From Strongyloides papillosus (lineage: Eukaryota > Nematoda > Chromadorea > Rhabditida > Strongyloididae): a stretch of DNA of 64,000 nucleotides. This document shows, in pieces, positions 1 to 12,619 of this stretch. Under the pieces are notes generated by a model, which did no database searches, was not told where the DNA came from, and was given only the letters and a program-made list of their open reading frames with translations. Each line of letters opens with the position of its first letter. The first letter of the stretch is position 1. The DNA lies in contig SRSI01000028.1 in NCBI GenBank assembly GCA_005656395.1, positions 1,426,001 to 1,490,000 on the forward strand, read 5' to 3'. The position numbers and the translations under genes were made by a program.

Positions 1-732
1 GACTTTCCATTTGATGAGGATGATTTTGATGAGTTGTTATTACCTGTATCATTATTGCCATCAAGACGATGAAAATTGCCATTCATAATGTATGTTAAAG
101 AATACCTACGTAGAAAATTTTTCGAATGACTCTGAAAAAACAATATACATTTAAGAATAGGTAATACATTTTAAGTATAATTTTCATAATAAAAAATTGT
201 TACACATCTAAATTTGCTCATTTTTTTTCTTTATAAATTTTTAATAGGTGTATCAAATTAATTATTAACGACAACATTTAAAACTAACATTTTGCAAAGA
301 AGGTTGATGATTATGTTCTAAAAATGTAGTAGTACCATTATCAGTTGATATTGGTATGTTATCAAATGACCCTGTTTTAACTTTTGATTCTAATGAGCCT
401 TTTGAAATACCAGATGCAGTATTTGGTAAATGTTCAATAGTATCACGAAATTTTTTAGTTGATAGATGTTTTCCAGGTAATGAGAAACGTCTCTTATTAG
501 CAAGATAAATTTCTTTAAAAATATTTTGACGTTTTGGTGAATGAGGAATAGAAGAGGTCGATGGGTCACTGAAAGGTGTTTTGATTGAAGAATCTTCTAA
601 ATACAAATTTTGCAATTGTTCTCGTGGTATAACCGATGATATTTCTTCCTCCACCTCCTGTTCACTTTTATTATCACCTTCATTTAACTGAATTTTTGAC
701 ATATATACATCTACATCATCATTATCGACCAT
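1..732 (-). CDS. Unrecognised protein, partial (runs off window start)
   Basis: Two exons are visible on the minus strand. The first (732 down to 289) ends at a GTTAGT donor. The second (131 down to 1) follows a TTTTTTCAG acceptor and keeps the same frame, giving an uninterrupted product of about 190 residues that continues beyond the window. The sequence is hydrophilic, with an acidic N-terminal third, several Ser/Thr-Pro and basic patches (for example KRRFSLPGKH), and an Asn/Ser-rich stretch near the cut end. No signal peptide, membrane segment or known domain is seen. The start at 732 is uncertain: the frame stays open upstream for 14 more codons to a CTTCAG acceptor at 777-779, so the methionine may be internal and earlier exons may exist. 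The family is not recognised. It could be a disordered region of a larger cytoplasmic protein. Confidence 0.5.
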
Positions 733-776
733 TTTTAAATTTATTGGTAATTCATTTACTAGTAAATCTTTTTTAT

Positions 777-3700
777 CTGAAGATATAAAATTTTTTTAAT
801 AATTTATTATTTAAAAAAAGAATCAAGTCATTTTTACATAAACATGTTATTGTATGTTGAAAAGAGTTAAAAAAGGATATTAAAAAATATAGTATTTATG
901 GTGATAATTATAGTAAAATAAAAATTATAGATATTTCACCAAAAAAGCTAACTATCTTTAGAAATTTTTTATCTAGAGAGTAAAAATATTATTTATATAC
1001 TTAAAATAGGTTAAAACTCTAAAATAAAGAATCCTCTACGAAAAATATGCTAAATTTTATCGAACTTGAAATGACAATTTAATGGAAAAAAATTTCGAGG
1101 ATAAAAAACTGTAAATAATGTAAAAATAAATAGAGGATTTTTTTAATTAATTCATTTTTAACTATTTATAAAAAATGCCTTAGAAGTATATATTAGTATA
1201 AACTTATTGTTTATATCAAAATCATAAAAATGTTTAGAAATAGATTTTAATTTTTTAAAGTCAATAGATAAAAAGATAGAAGAAAATTTGTGATATAACA
1301 CTTTAAAACTTTTAATTATCAAGGTAAACGAATTGAATATTTTAATAGCATTTTAAAAATTTAACCATTTTATTGTAATTTTGAGGAAAAGAAGGAAATA
1401 GTTTTATTTCCTAAATAAACTTTTAATTTTTCTTTTTTGCTCATATATTTGACAACATTCTGTTTATAGTTACATTTTCATTAATAATATAACTAATTAA
1501 ATAAATGTTTTAGGATGAAGGTAATTTTAATTAATATAAGTGTAATTAAAAAATATAATAATAACAAAACATTTAAAATAACTTTAATGTTTATTTATTG
1601 TTATTTTGATATTCTATTATATTGATCAATAGAGAAATAACATGTTGATGAGATAGTTTTTTCCTATAGGTGTGCCCTGTTGCCTTGAAAAATTTGTGAT
1701 CAATTTTTGATGGTACATCACCCTTCTCCTTGACTACTAAAAGAATGGAGACAATGGAATGAAAGATAATACCATTGACTAAACTACATGGGCATTTTAT
1801 GTGGTGTTAAAAATTTAAAAAAACACCATCTCGTCGGTTAATATATAGATTGGGGTTTTTAAGTAATTGTAAGATTTTCTTTTCTTACTCTTAAAATATT
1901 GATAAAATATGTAGTTAATTCACATACTGAAAATTATCTATATATGAAGGTATGATAAAAGTTCAAGGGTAAAAAAGCGAAAGTATATAAGTAAGTATAA
2001 ACAATGTTAGAATAATAAATTCTTAAAAACTTATAAAAATATTCTTTTATTTATATAAATACAAAATTTAACGTTCTCAGCCAAATAAACATTTTTTCAT
2101 ATAAGTACTTCAAAATTAGAAATATAATTTTGAAACTTTTTTTTATTATCCAAATAATAAAAATAAAGAGATAATATTAAGAAATTTTTTTGGATAATAA
2201 TGGATATTTCAATTTTATTCTTAAAATGCATAACACACAAACTTGATAAGATACTTATTGTGTATTTATCATAAAAAATATCATAATTTGATAAATTTAC
2301 CAAATATGAGAATGTTAGCTTAATAGAAAAATTGTTCATACTCCTACAATAGTATATAAGACAATTTTTATTTTTTTTCTACCTAATTCTAAATGCTTAA
2401 TAAATTCGTCTTATTTAAAATTTTCCTATAAAAATATATATATTACATTTGTTAGAAATTTATCACTTTATAAAGGAAATGAAAAAATCTTAAATGCTTT
2501 ATGATTACAGCTTTAAAATATAATAAGAAATTTTTAAAATAATTTAGTTAAAATTAGGAAAGTTGTTATAAAATTAAATTTCTCAAATCAAGTGTAAAAA
2601 TGCAACTAAATATATATAGGTAATAAGGTTGAAATGGAGAATTATTATAATAATATAAAGTTGATTGATAAGCTAGAGTGATATCAGTGGAAAGTACATA
2701 TTATCATTTTCTTATTTCAAACAAAAAAATGATATATTTAATGTAGATTAAAATTTTAGGCATTCATCACAAATTAAGATCTTAATATTGATATATAAAA
2801 GAATTCTTATCATTTTGCTTAATTGGCATCACTCATCATTTTGTCAATGTTGATTCGTTAAATAATCTATAAATAAATAAATAAATGGATATTGCTTTTT
2901 TTATAGAAGAAGTACCAAATTGTTTAGTCTAAAGACTTTTTAATTGGACATTTTAAGAAGAAATTATATTTTCATTTTGTTATTTGATACCAAGAAGAAT
3001 AAAAACTATTATATGCTATAGTTTTCCTTTGGGGATGGAAAAAGGGGGATGAGAGGATACAAAGACATATATTTCTATGAAACAAGTACAACTAATATTC
3101 ATTCTAGTTAGTGGTTTAAAAATATATTTAATTTACTTTTCCTCTAATGAACGATGTCTTTTTACATTTTTTTTTAAAACTAAGAGTGAACTTTAATTAA
3201 TAAATATAGTGAAAGGATGCTAAGAAAAAATTTTTAACATTCCTCATTAAATGATATATTATTTGTTTTCCTAATTAAATTTATTGCAATAAATGATTGA
3301 ATGAAAATAAAATTACAAAAAATGGTAATTATATTTATTACATAAGCCGTTATAAACTACAAACTTAAAATAACTAAAAGCTCTACGCGATAAAAAATGA
3401 AAAAATATATATAAAGTTATGGAAGGCATTAAAAAATATATAATAGGAAATGTATATTTATAAAAAGACGTTAAAAATATAAACAATACTTGTTATAAAT
3501 CTTTCACATTTATTTAATATTATTAATGCAATATTCAATTTTTCAGAGTTATATATAATGACAATATATCAATGGTGTGGTATTTTATTCCTAGTGATTT
3601 TTTAAATATGTATTTAAAATTAATTAATGATGATCATTAGGTACTTGAATGTAAACAGATATATAAATTACGTTTCTTAAAAACGAAGATAGTTTAATAA

Positions 3701-6700
3701 TAAGAATTTTAATAATATTTTAGGATTATCTTGTTTACAAGACGACAACTAAAAATAGACATATCAACAAAAAGTTTAGATATTTTTGATGTTGTATTTT
3801 ACGAATGCATGTATAAGTGTAACAATGTATTTATATAAAAGATAACATATCTAATGTAGGAGTAAATAATTTATTTTTAACTTCAACTTTTTATGAATTA
3901 TTAAATGTGTATGAAAAATCAAGTTGATTATAATAAATGTTAATAAGATATTTTACTTTTATATTCATCATTTATAATAAATGGAAAAGAATTATTGCCT
4001 CTGTCTTTATAAAAAAAAAAGTACTGATAGTTATTCTAGTTCTTAAATGATGTAAAGAAAGATGTACTTTAATATAAAATAAGCTTAAGTCAAAAAAAGA
4101 TGGTCGAATAACAAATGTTAAAAAAACGGGCCATTATTATAATTAAAAAGAAAAAATTTATAATTAATTAGAATTATAATAAAAAAAATAAAACTTATTT
4201 ACATATTTCTATAGAAATTGATAATACACATCATATAATAACCTTAAGTACAAATATTATAATTATTACATTTTAAAATATATGATACAAATAACCATTT
4301 GTAGAAAACTGATACCACTTTAAATCTATTAAATCAAAAAGCTAAGGAAAAAAAATTAATTTGATAAAATGAAATTTTGTTATGAATATTATATAAGCCG
4401 TATCAGAAGATGCTTATTTCTACTAAAAAAAGAACTATGTTATGAAAAAACTTTGATTTTATTTCAATTAAATTTAAATTATATTAACCACCAAATAAAA
4501 ATAATATTGTGAAAAATTTGTAATTAAAATTTTGAATTAGTAAATTATTAATTAAATTATATGTTAAAACAAATTTTTAAGTGTTTATTGTCATTTTCAA
4601 CACGAAAGTACATTTGTTGATTAAATTCTAATGAAAATGATAAAACAACAGCTATTAAAAATTTTTCTCAATAAAATTATGATAATAATATTTGATTAAA
4701 AAATATGTGTTAGAAACAATATAAATTATTTATTTATATTAAAAGAGTATAATGCAATTTATCATTATTAAATTATCTTCTTTCTTTTGTTTATAATTTT
4801 AAAGTAAAAAAATATGAATATGATGAATAAATTAAATCGACTGAACTATATGTACGATAAAAAAATTAGCATAAAAAGAAGAAAAATATTTTTTTTTTAA
4901 TTTAAGAATAGCACTTTATTTTTACTTAAATAATGTAACAATCTAATTAATTATTTTTAAAATCACACGAAATATATTACATATTTATGTGTTCCTGTCT
5001 GAACTATTTTAAAATTTCTTCAAAATCAATTCATTTGAATAGAACCTAATTCATCCCGAGTAATCTTTTTCATGTTCATTAGAGTTTAATTTATCTCAAC
5101 CCATCTCATAATAGTTTAACTTATTACTAAGAGTTTTATTTTGTTTAGTTTAAATGATTATGGTTCAAAGAAATTTTTAAGAACACAATTTGAATGATAG
5201 ATATAATTATCATAGTACATTGTTTTATGCAACTTAAAAATACTTAGAAAAAGAATAGTAATTAAAATAACTCATTCTCAATAAAGTTTAATAAATGTAA
5301 AATTTATTTTGACATTTTTTTAACTGTTCTTTTAGAGTGAGATGGAAATTTTTATAAAAAGTATATTTTTACATTAAATAAGCGCATTTTTTATTTATGT
5401 TAACAAAAATAATAGTTGAACAGAAGTAAACACATTTATTTTGCCATAAAATTTCTAGAAATTTGAAGAGTTTAAGTAAAACATTAAAAATAAAAAGGGT
5501 CTACTTTGAAATACTTAAAAATTTTAAAAGCCATGATTAAGGATTCCAAAAACAGAAGATTTTGAATTTAAAGTCTTTAAAGTATAAAATTTTTAACTTA
5601 GCATTTACAAAAGCGCATATATTAAATATTGAAAAACTTTGATTTATCATATCAAAAGATTTCAAAGATTGAATTACTTTATTTTTGCAATTATAAGTTT
5701 CGTTAAGACAAAAAAATAAAACACACGATACGTTTAAAGTTAGATATTTTTATATTGATAAGAGTAAAAAAATTGAGTTTAACAGTTTTTCTTAAATTTA
5801 TAAGAAACTTTTACATAATTATTAAATTTCTCGTAAATGAAAATGCCCCAATAAAAAATTATTTCTAACATCTTTAATCTCTTTAACAAAAAAAGAGATT
5901 GAATGAAGGAGTGATTTGCATATATATTTTTGGCAACATATTTATAATTTTTTGTTAACATTTAAAATAGTCATTAAATAAAATTAGTAAACAATTTAAA
6001 TAAATGCTTAAATGATAAATTAAAATCAGTAACAAGAAACAAAAATTATTATCAAGAAATTATATCGCCCTTATACAATGTAGCTCGAAAACTGTTCTTC
6101 GGATAATCACATATATAACTCCGCTTAGATTCCAAAATTCGTTATGAAACCTGTGAAATGGTATGTATCTTGGCTACAAAATGATTATTGTATCACATTT
6201 ATATCCGAGGATAAGCGGAATTATTATATAAGTGTGTATCTAGAGAGCCCAACACGGTTCACCGTAAATTAAAATTCATTTAAAATTAAATAATAGATAT
6301 ATTTTAATTTAATAAACATCTATTATTCATTTACAAAAAAAAATCATGGATCAAGCAAATATTATTGAACATAAAAAGTTTATAATTAACACTTTAGTAA
6401 TTAAATTTATGGTGTCATAGAAGAAATGATACAAAAATTTAGAAGAATATTATATAACTCAACTTACCTGATAAAAAATGTTTTTTTATAAATTTGTAGA
6501 AATTCATTTTACTAATTTAAATTATTATTTTCTAAAACCTATAATGTGTGTATTGATTATTTTATTTTGAAATTTACTGAATAAAATAAATAATGATAAA
6601 TATATTTGAAGATTCTGTTTATTTTATATAGAAAATTTTAACATAAAACTTCTATAAACTTTTAAAATATTATTCGATTTTTCAATGAATAACCTTGTTT

Positions 6701-8690
6701 AAATGATGTCAAAATAAAGTCAGTGAAATTTTCTGAAGGTTTATAAAAATTTTTCCTCATTCTCTATAATTAATTAAATCTAATAAAAAATTTCCCAATT
6801 CTAACATATACAATAATTTTTATAACTTTTAATAAAAAAAAGGTGAGACTTAAATGATTTTGATATTACTTTAACTATAATTCATATATTAAACATTTTG
6901 AAATTTACAAAAATAAAATTTATAATAGAGGACAAGTTAATTATATATCATTGTGCCTCCAAACAAAAAAATATTTAATAGTCTCCATCTAATTAATAGT
7001 ACATTTTGATATTTTATAACAAATATCAATACTTGGAATCATTAGAAACCATTATTTTATCTTACTAATATGATGAAGCATTATTAACATAATTATATAA
7101 TATTTTTCACATAAAGAAACCACTAAATATATCAAAAATAACATTTTTTTTACTGAGTAATAAAGTTAGTAAAAAAGTTAGAAAACAAATGTCAATTTTG
7201 TACTTCAAATTGTTTATCATTAATGTAAAAGATCCAAAACATACAATTTTCGGTTAAATTTAAAAGTAAAGAAAATGACAAATAATTACATAAAATATAA
7301 TAAAAATAATTAGTTAATAAATGTAATGTTGTAAATAGGATTAATTGAAAATATATTAAGAATTTATATAAATATAATATAACTAAAAAATAATTAAAGT
7401 AAGTAAACTAGTTAGATAATAGATTTAAAAAAAACGAAGAAAAATTTCTAACTATAAAGAAAGATAAAATATCTACATTATTAAAAATTACTCAGTTTAT
7501 AGGAATATTTTTATATAGTAATTTATTATTAAACAATATCTTTTTGTTTCTAATAACATGAAACTAATGGAGATTTTTATGCAGTGATAATTTGTTAGAG
7601 ATTATTGTTATATTTTACAAAGAAAAGTTTGTGCAATAATGTAATGTCTTGTAGGAGATAGCAATACATGTCGAGAAGTAAATTTTTTAAACAATATCTT
7701 GAATAATTTAAGATACTAGAATAAATTTCCTTTCTAATAATTATATATGAATTTAAAATTATAATTTTTATTTTGTTTATATATATTCATTAATTTCTTC
7801 ATTATTTTACACTTTCCGTGACATAAAAATCCATATCTTATCTTAAATCTATTCCAAACCTATAAATGTTGCTTACTTATTCACAGTACGTATAATAAAG
7901 CTCTAATTTTTCGATATTTCATCATACTAATTAATTAATTTTATTAATTTTTAAAATAATATTAAAAGTTATGAAAAATTGATTTTAATGTTTATGGCCT
8001 TGATATTTCTTATACAAAACAATTTTGAGGTAATTATTTATGTAAAATAATAAATTATTTTACATTCATTTGAAATCGTTTATATAATTTTCAAATAATA
8101 AATGTATTTATCTGCTTTTCAATGAGAAAGCCTTCAAGAGTCGATTTGCACTTTAAACATAACAAAAAAGTTAATGAATATTTGACAACTAAATTTAGAA
8201 ATCTTAGTTGAATTCAGCCATTATCAAGAAAAGTTATTTCAAACAAAAATTCATACTTTTTAAGTACATCTATGAGAGCGTATATATAGTAAAATGATAT
8301 ATATTTACAAAAGTGATATGTGTTGTTCTCTTAATATGAATAATTATAGCTTTTGATTTTCATTCTCCATCACAATATTGTATTTTTAAAATAAATAATT
8401 CATTGATTATGTAAAGCATAATATCTAACTTAACTGATAGGTGAATTATAAGATTAAAACAATAATTTAATTACAATGAACTAGGAATATTTTAAACAAT
8501 TAGTACAATTCGTGTACTCGTTTTTTATTTTTAGCCACAAATAAAAAATTAAATAAAAAAGAAAACGATTTACTTAAAATGTACTTTTTTAATCAAAATC
8601 TTTATAAAAAGATTTTTTTAAACACCTTGACCATCAATTTGGGATTGCAAAATATTTTATTAATAATTGAATTAAAAAGCTTACATCACT
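777..8690. other. 7.9 kb AT-rich intergenic region
   Basis: No open frame with protein-like composition was found on either strand; the few 60-80 codon frames are Lys/Asn/Ile/Phe strings typical of AT-rich DNA. Two patches stand out as less AT-rich: about 1660-1815, which contains a CAATGG/CCATTG stem, and about 6060-6260, an imperfect inverted repeat reported separately. The remainder is poly-A/T tracts and simple AT sequence. Promoter elements of the astacin gene presumably lie at the right end but none is distinct. Confidence 0.6.
6101..6240. repeat. Long imperfect inverted repeat (structured RNA or transposon remnant)
   Basis: A left arm at about 6101-6133 and a right arm at about 6208-6240 are imperfect reverse complements. 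The core pairing is CCGCTTA (6121-6127) with TAAGCGG, flanked by alternating TATATA blocks and by a CAC/GTG pair. The roughly 75-base centre is less AT-rich than the surroundings. No transposase-like frame lies inside. It could be a miniature inverted-repeat element or a structured non-coding RNA; sequence alone does not decide. Confidence 0.35.
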
Positions 8691-10000
8691 ATGAACTCTT
8701 TTAAAATGGTAGTGTTATTCGTTTTTTTAGTATTGATATGTGTAAGTGTATTTTTCTAACATTTTTATGTATTTTTTAAGAACTTTAAGTCAGTTGATAG
8801 TAAAATTATCATTGCAGACCAAATAGGTATTTAAAATATTAATTATTAATTTATGTTTTCATTTAATTTAAAGAATCTACTGACATTATAGAAAATCGTA
8901 GACAAAGAGATATATTCAATTATGGAAAATTCGCATGGAGCTTTCCAATAAAATACTACATCGAAAAACCTGTTTTAAGTAATAATGTATACAAAGCAAT
9001 TCAACATATTCAAAATAATACTTGTGTAACATTTCATAGACAAGGATCATTTTTTAACAATACACCAGGATTAATCTTTAAAAAAGCTTCATTTTGTTCT
9101 TCGTATGTGGGGCTAATGTTTTTAGAAAAATCTCAAGAAATTTACTTGTCAAAAGGTTGTTATGAAAATGTGGCATTAATCTTGCACGAAATAGGACACG
9201 CGTTAGGCTTAGTCCATGAACATTCTAGAAATGATAGGGATAAATACATAAAAATTAACAAAAACGCCATCCAACCTGACGCTTATGTAAATTTTGAAAT
9301 TTTAAGCTCCTTAGAATATGTAAATTACTCAACAACTTATGATGCTGCTTCTCTAATGCATTACAAACTATTTGATTATGCAATCAACAAATCTGTTCCA
9401 ACTATTTCATCAAAAGTTCATAAAGCATATGAAAAAATGATGGGTCAACGAATGAAAATGACGTTTAATGATTATAAACAGATAAACTTGAAGTATTGTA
9501 ATAAGTGTAATTGGGTTGATGATAATGGCAAAAGAAATAGAATAAATTATACAAGTCCTAGATGTATAAACGGAGGATATCCTCATTACAACGATTGTCA
9601 TAACAAATGTATCTGTCCAACAGGATACACTGGTAGTAATTGCGAATTTATAGAATCCAGCAATAAAAATTGTGGTAAAACATCTTTTAAAGCAACAAAA
9701 ATACAGAAAAAATTGTTTTTTAATAAAAAAAAGACGTGTTATATTCATATTAAAGCAAAAAAACAAATGAAAATAAAAATAAGAATATTAAAAACTAAAT
9801 CGCCATACAAAAAAATTTGCACAGAAGATATTTCTATTCAAATTAAACATTTTGTTGATAAAGGAAACACAGGTTTACTTTTATGTGGACAGCATAAAAA
9901 AACTATAGATATCATTTCAAGCTCAAACTCTGTTCTTATAATATACAGAGGCCGTTTTATAAATAATTATTTGTCATTGTCATTTAAGGAAGTTAATTGA
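8691..10000 (+). CDS. Secreted astacin-family zinc metalloprotease
   Basis: Three exons (8691-8741, 8781-8826, 8874-10000) join in phase to encode 407 residues. Residues 1-17 form a hydrophobic signal peptide. A short propeptide follows and ends near the dibasic-like RRQRD. The catalytic domain carries the astacin zinc motif HEIGHALGLVHE at about residues 137-148, the FCSSYVG segment and the Met-turn SLMHY near 192. It is followed by an EGF-like module (CINGGYP, then CICPTGYTGSNCE) and a divergent, Lys-rich CUB-like tail. This order is the usual signal-pro-astacin-EGF-CUB layout of nematode NAS proteases and of the large astacin expansion in Strongyloides. It should cleave extracellular protein substrates. 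No FxGD propeptide switch is visible. The zinc ligands and general base are intact, so it is probably active. Confidence 0.93.
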
Positions 10001-10519
10001 ATTAAAAGAATATAAATAAAATATTTATTAAATATATAATTTAAAATATTTAATAGTAAAATAAAATTTTTACTACCATTGACACATAGGACGAAGAATT
10101 ATATATTTCTTCATACTATGTAACGTTTATTGTACTTGATTTTATATTATCTATATTTAAATTCATCATTTTGTAGAGTTTCTTTAAATTTCTAGTATAA
10201 CACTATGTAAATTCTATAAAAAAGAAACTATGAGATATTTATTGACTGTTATATAGCAATTATTTTCTTTCTATTTAAAGAAAAAAAAATTAAAAGATGC
10301 CATAGTCTATAATTTGCAAAAAGAGATTTTATACCGTTTTACTAATTTTTTGACTATTTCTCTCCATAATCATCATTTTAAATTGTTTAGATTTTTTATT
10401 TTGCAATTGAACTACTCATTTTTTTTAGGTGTCACTAGCTTAACTAACCATTTGATACTGTCATGGTTTGTGAAGCTTAAATAAGGCACCAACTTCTTCT
10501 CAAATGTAAGAGTTGATTA
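10001..10519. other. AT-rich spacer after the astacin gene
   Basis: No gene is seen. It holds AATAAA-like 3' end sequence just after the astacin stop (around 10013-10022) and then featureless AT-rich DNA. From about 10430 the composition becomes less AT-biased as the decayed coding island begins. Confidence 0.5.
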
Positions 10520-11840
10520 GCGGAATTTACTGACTCTAAAATTTGTAAATTTTTGGATATTAGAAAAAGATTTACAAAGAATGCAGTTATGAAAGCAAGA
10601 TTCAGAAAGGTAATTTCAAGGAGCAAATTCCTTTATTACAAATGTTCCATGTTCATAAAAATACTACGGTATGCGGATACAAATCTACTTGGCAGAACTT
10701 GTGATGAATTTATTTGCCCATTGTTTTTGAAGTTAATAGGAAGAAAATAGATTAAAGATAGAAGTCGATCAATGGTTTTATAGAATTCACACAGCACAAC
10801 ATTCATACCAAATATTAATCGGGAAGAAGCGTCATCCATTAATTATTCTGATTTATCAACACAAAATTTACTTCTAACAAATCCAAGACTATTTGTAAGT
10901 GAAATTCTAAAGCTTAATAAGTATATTATCGTCACGCACATCCCAGTCGTTAGTCAACAGAGTGGTCAAAGGAAGATGAATCTTTTAAATGACGTCCATA
11001 AGCTAACGGATATTTTTTCAGATATACCATTGAAAGAAATGTTTCATGCTTTATTAAATGTTGATTCGTGTTTGGACCGTTATTCAATGAGGTTATTGAA
11101 ACTAGCGAAGGAAATGAAGTTTGTACTAAATCGGAATGTGAATTGAAAACTAGTAATAATATTAGAAGTCAGAAATATTCTAACAGCTTTAATATAAATT
11201 TATTTTAAGAAACTAATTTTTCTCTTGTAATTAAAGGCAAAACTTTACAAGATTGCTACAATATTTATGACAAAAAATATACAACAATTGAATGCATTGA
11301 TAAGGGACATCTAAAATTTCAGAATCCTCAGGATATTGGTAACAAATAAAAAAAATCAATGGTGTTACTAAAGGTATATTGCTTCATGGTAAAATTATGA
11401 ACATTAGTGAAAATATAATTAAAGATTGAAGTTAAAGATCGAAATAATTATTATAAATAGGGGGATCATAGAAATCTTAAATTGATTTTTGATTTTAGAA
11501 ATGCACTTTTATATTTCAATAAATTGATTGGTGGAGTTATTGCCTCTGAACATGATGCTATAATAGTGAAACCCATTAGTTTAAGTATTTTAAGTCTAGA
11601 AAGTATTATTATCTTTATTAAAAAACTACCTATAATCGATTCTGAATTAGGATTATTTTTAGGGCAAAAAGGAATAACTAATTTTAAATTTATTTGTTGT
11701 GATAATAATCTATTTTTATTCTCAGCAAAATATGTTTTTGAATTGTATAGAATAAAGTGCTTAATTATTGGCTTGAGAGGCTCAATAAAATGCACTGTAA
11801 GTTTCCAAAAATATGTTTTTAATCCTATTTTGTAGTTAAG
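10520..11840 (+). pseudogene. Decayed coding island of unknown origin
   Basis: Composition and frame behaviour here differ from the surrounding intergenic DNA. One plus-strand frame runs from about 10553 to 11145 (about 200 codons) with only two in-frame stops, near 10748 and 10778. It has protein-like content, including short motifs such as THIPVVSQQSGQ and LKEMFHALLNVDS. After a shift, further protein-like pieces follow (a TLQDCYNIYDKK-type segment near 11240, then an open stretch 11482-11835 rich in hydrophobic residues). The opposite strand of the last part is also open (11466-12017), so the coding strand there is not certain. There are no terminal repeats, transposase signature or reverse-transcriptase motif that I can recognise. 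It may be an old retroelement or a lost cellular gene. Nothing suggests it is functional. Confidence 0.4.
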
Positions 11841-12017
11841 AAATATTTCTTTTGTGATTACTAGTCCACAAACTTTGACATTTTTTAAAATAGAGAAAGA
11901 GGAAGAATTAACGTTGAAGGAAGAATAATAATCATGAATGCAAATATTCTTATTTTTAATTATATTGTATATATTGTAATATATTACGTCATACTTTTTT
12001 TTTCTATTGTAAGTCAT

Positions 12018-12619
12018 AGTATTTTTGACAATTAAAGCGTAGTTTTTAAAAATAGTAGAAAGTTTTTAAAGGAATAATTTTTTTGGTATTATGATACAAC
12101 TTATTTTTTACCTGTATTACCAGTGATTTTACGATGTAAAGTATTTTGTAGTTAATTTACGTTTTAACGATTCACATATCTCGAAAATACTCGAATCCTA
12201 TAGCATACCTTTTGGGTATTTAAAACAAAACTTTTGACATGCCAAAGATACCCTATTGGTTATATTGAATTAGCCTTGGAAAGTATGCATTAGTTTTAAT
12301 TTTTTTCTAATTTTTCATTTGAATAGTCTGAATGATTTGACATACGATATATTATTATTAACTAATGAGTAGAAATCATTACTAATGTGGCACTTCACTC
12401 ATGTAAATTAGCAGAAATTTTTTCGAATGCATACACTATTCTATCATCATATATATATTCTGTCTATCATTACATATTTTTGATGATATTTTTTTTTAAT
12501 TATTTGTCAAATTTATTTTCATACATTTTACTTATTACATATTTTTTGGTACAAATACTTGTATATCTACATATTAATAATTTATTTTAGACAATTAAAA
12601 GTTAATTAAACGTTAGACT
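12018..12619. other. Intergenic, with trans-splice-like acceptor
   Basis: No gene is seen. A weak hairpin-like patch at about 12203-12290 (GCATACC...GGGTAT paired with ATACCC...GTATGC) lies between the decayed island and the next gene. At 12581-12590 the sequence TTTATTTTAG is a strong 3' splice site about 30 bases before the next start codon. It is suited to spliced-leader addition or to an upstream non-coding exon. Confidence 0.4.

Noticed and set aside
1757..1783. TGGAATGAAAGA... resembling miR-1
   Set aside because: The seed is shifted by a missing base and the flanks do not fold as a miR-1 precursor.
12387..12590. 67-codon hydrophobic frame
   Set aside because: It is T-rich, overlaps the polypyrimidine tract and acceptor of the next gene, and has no support.
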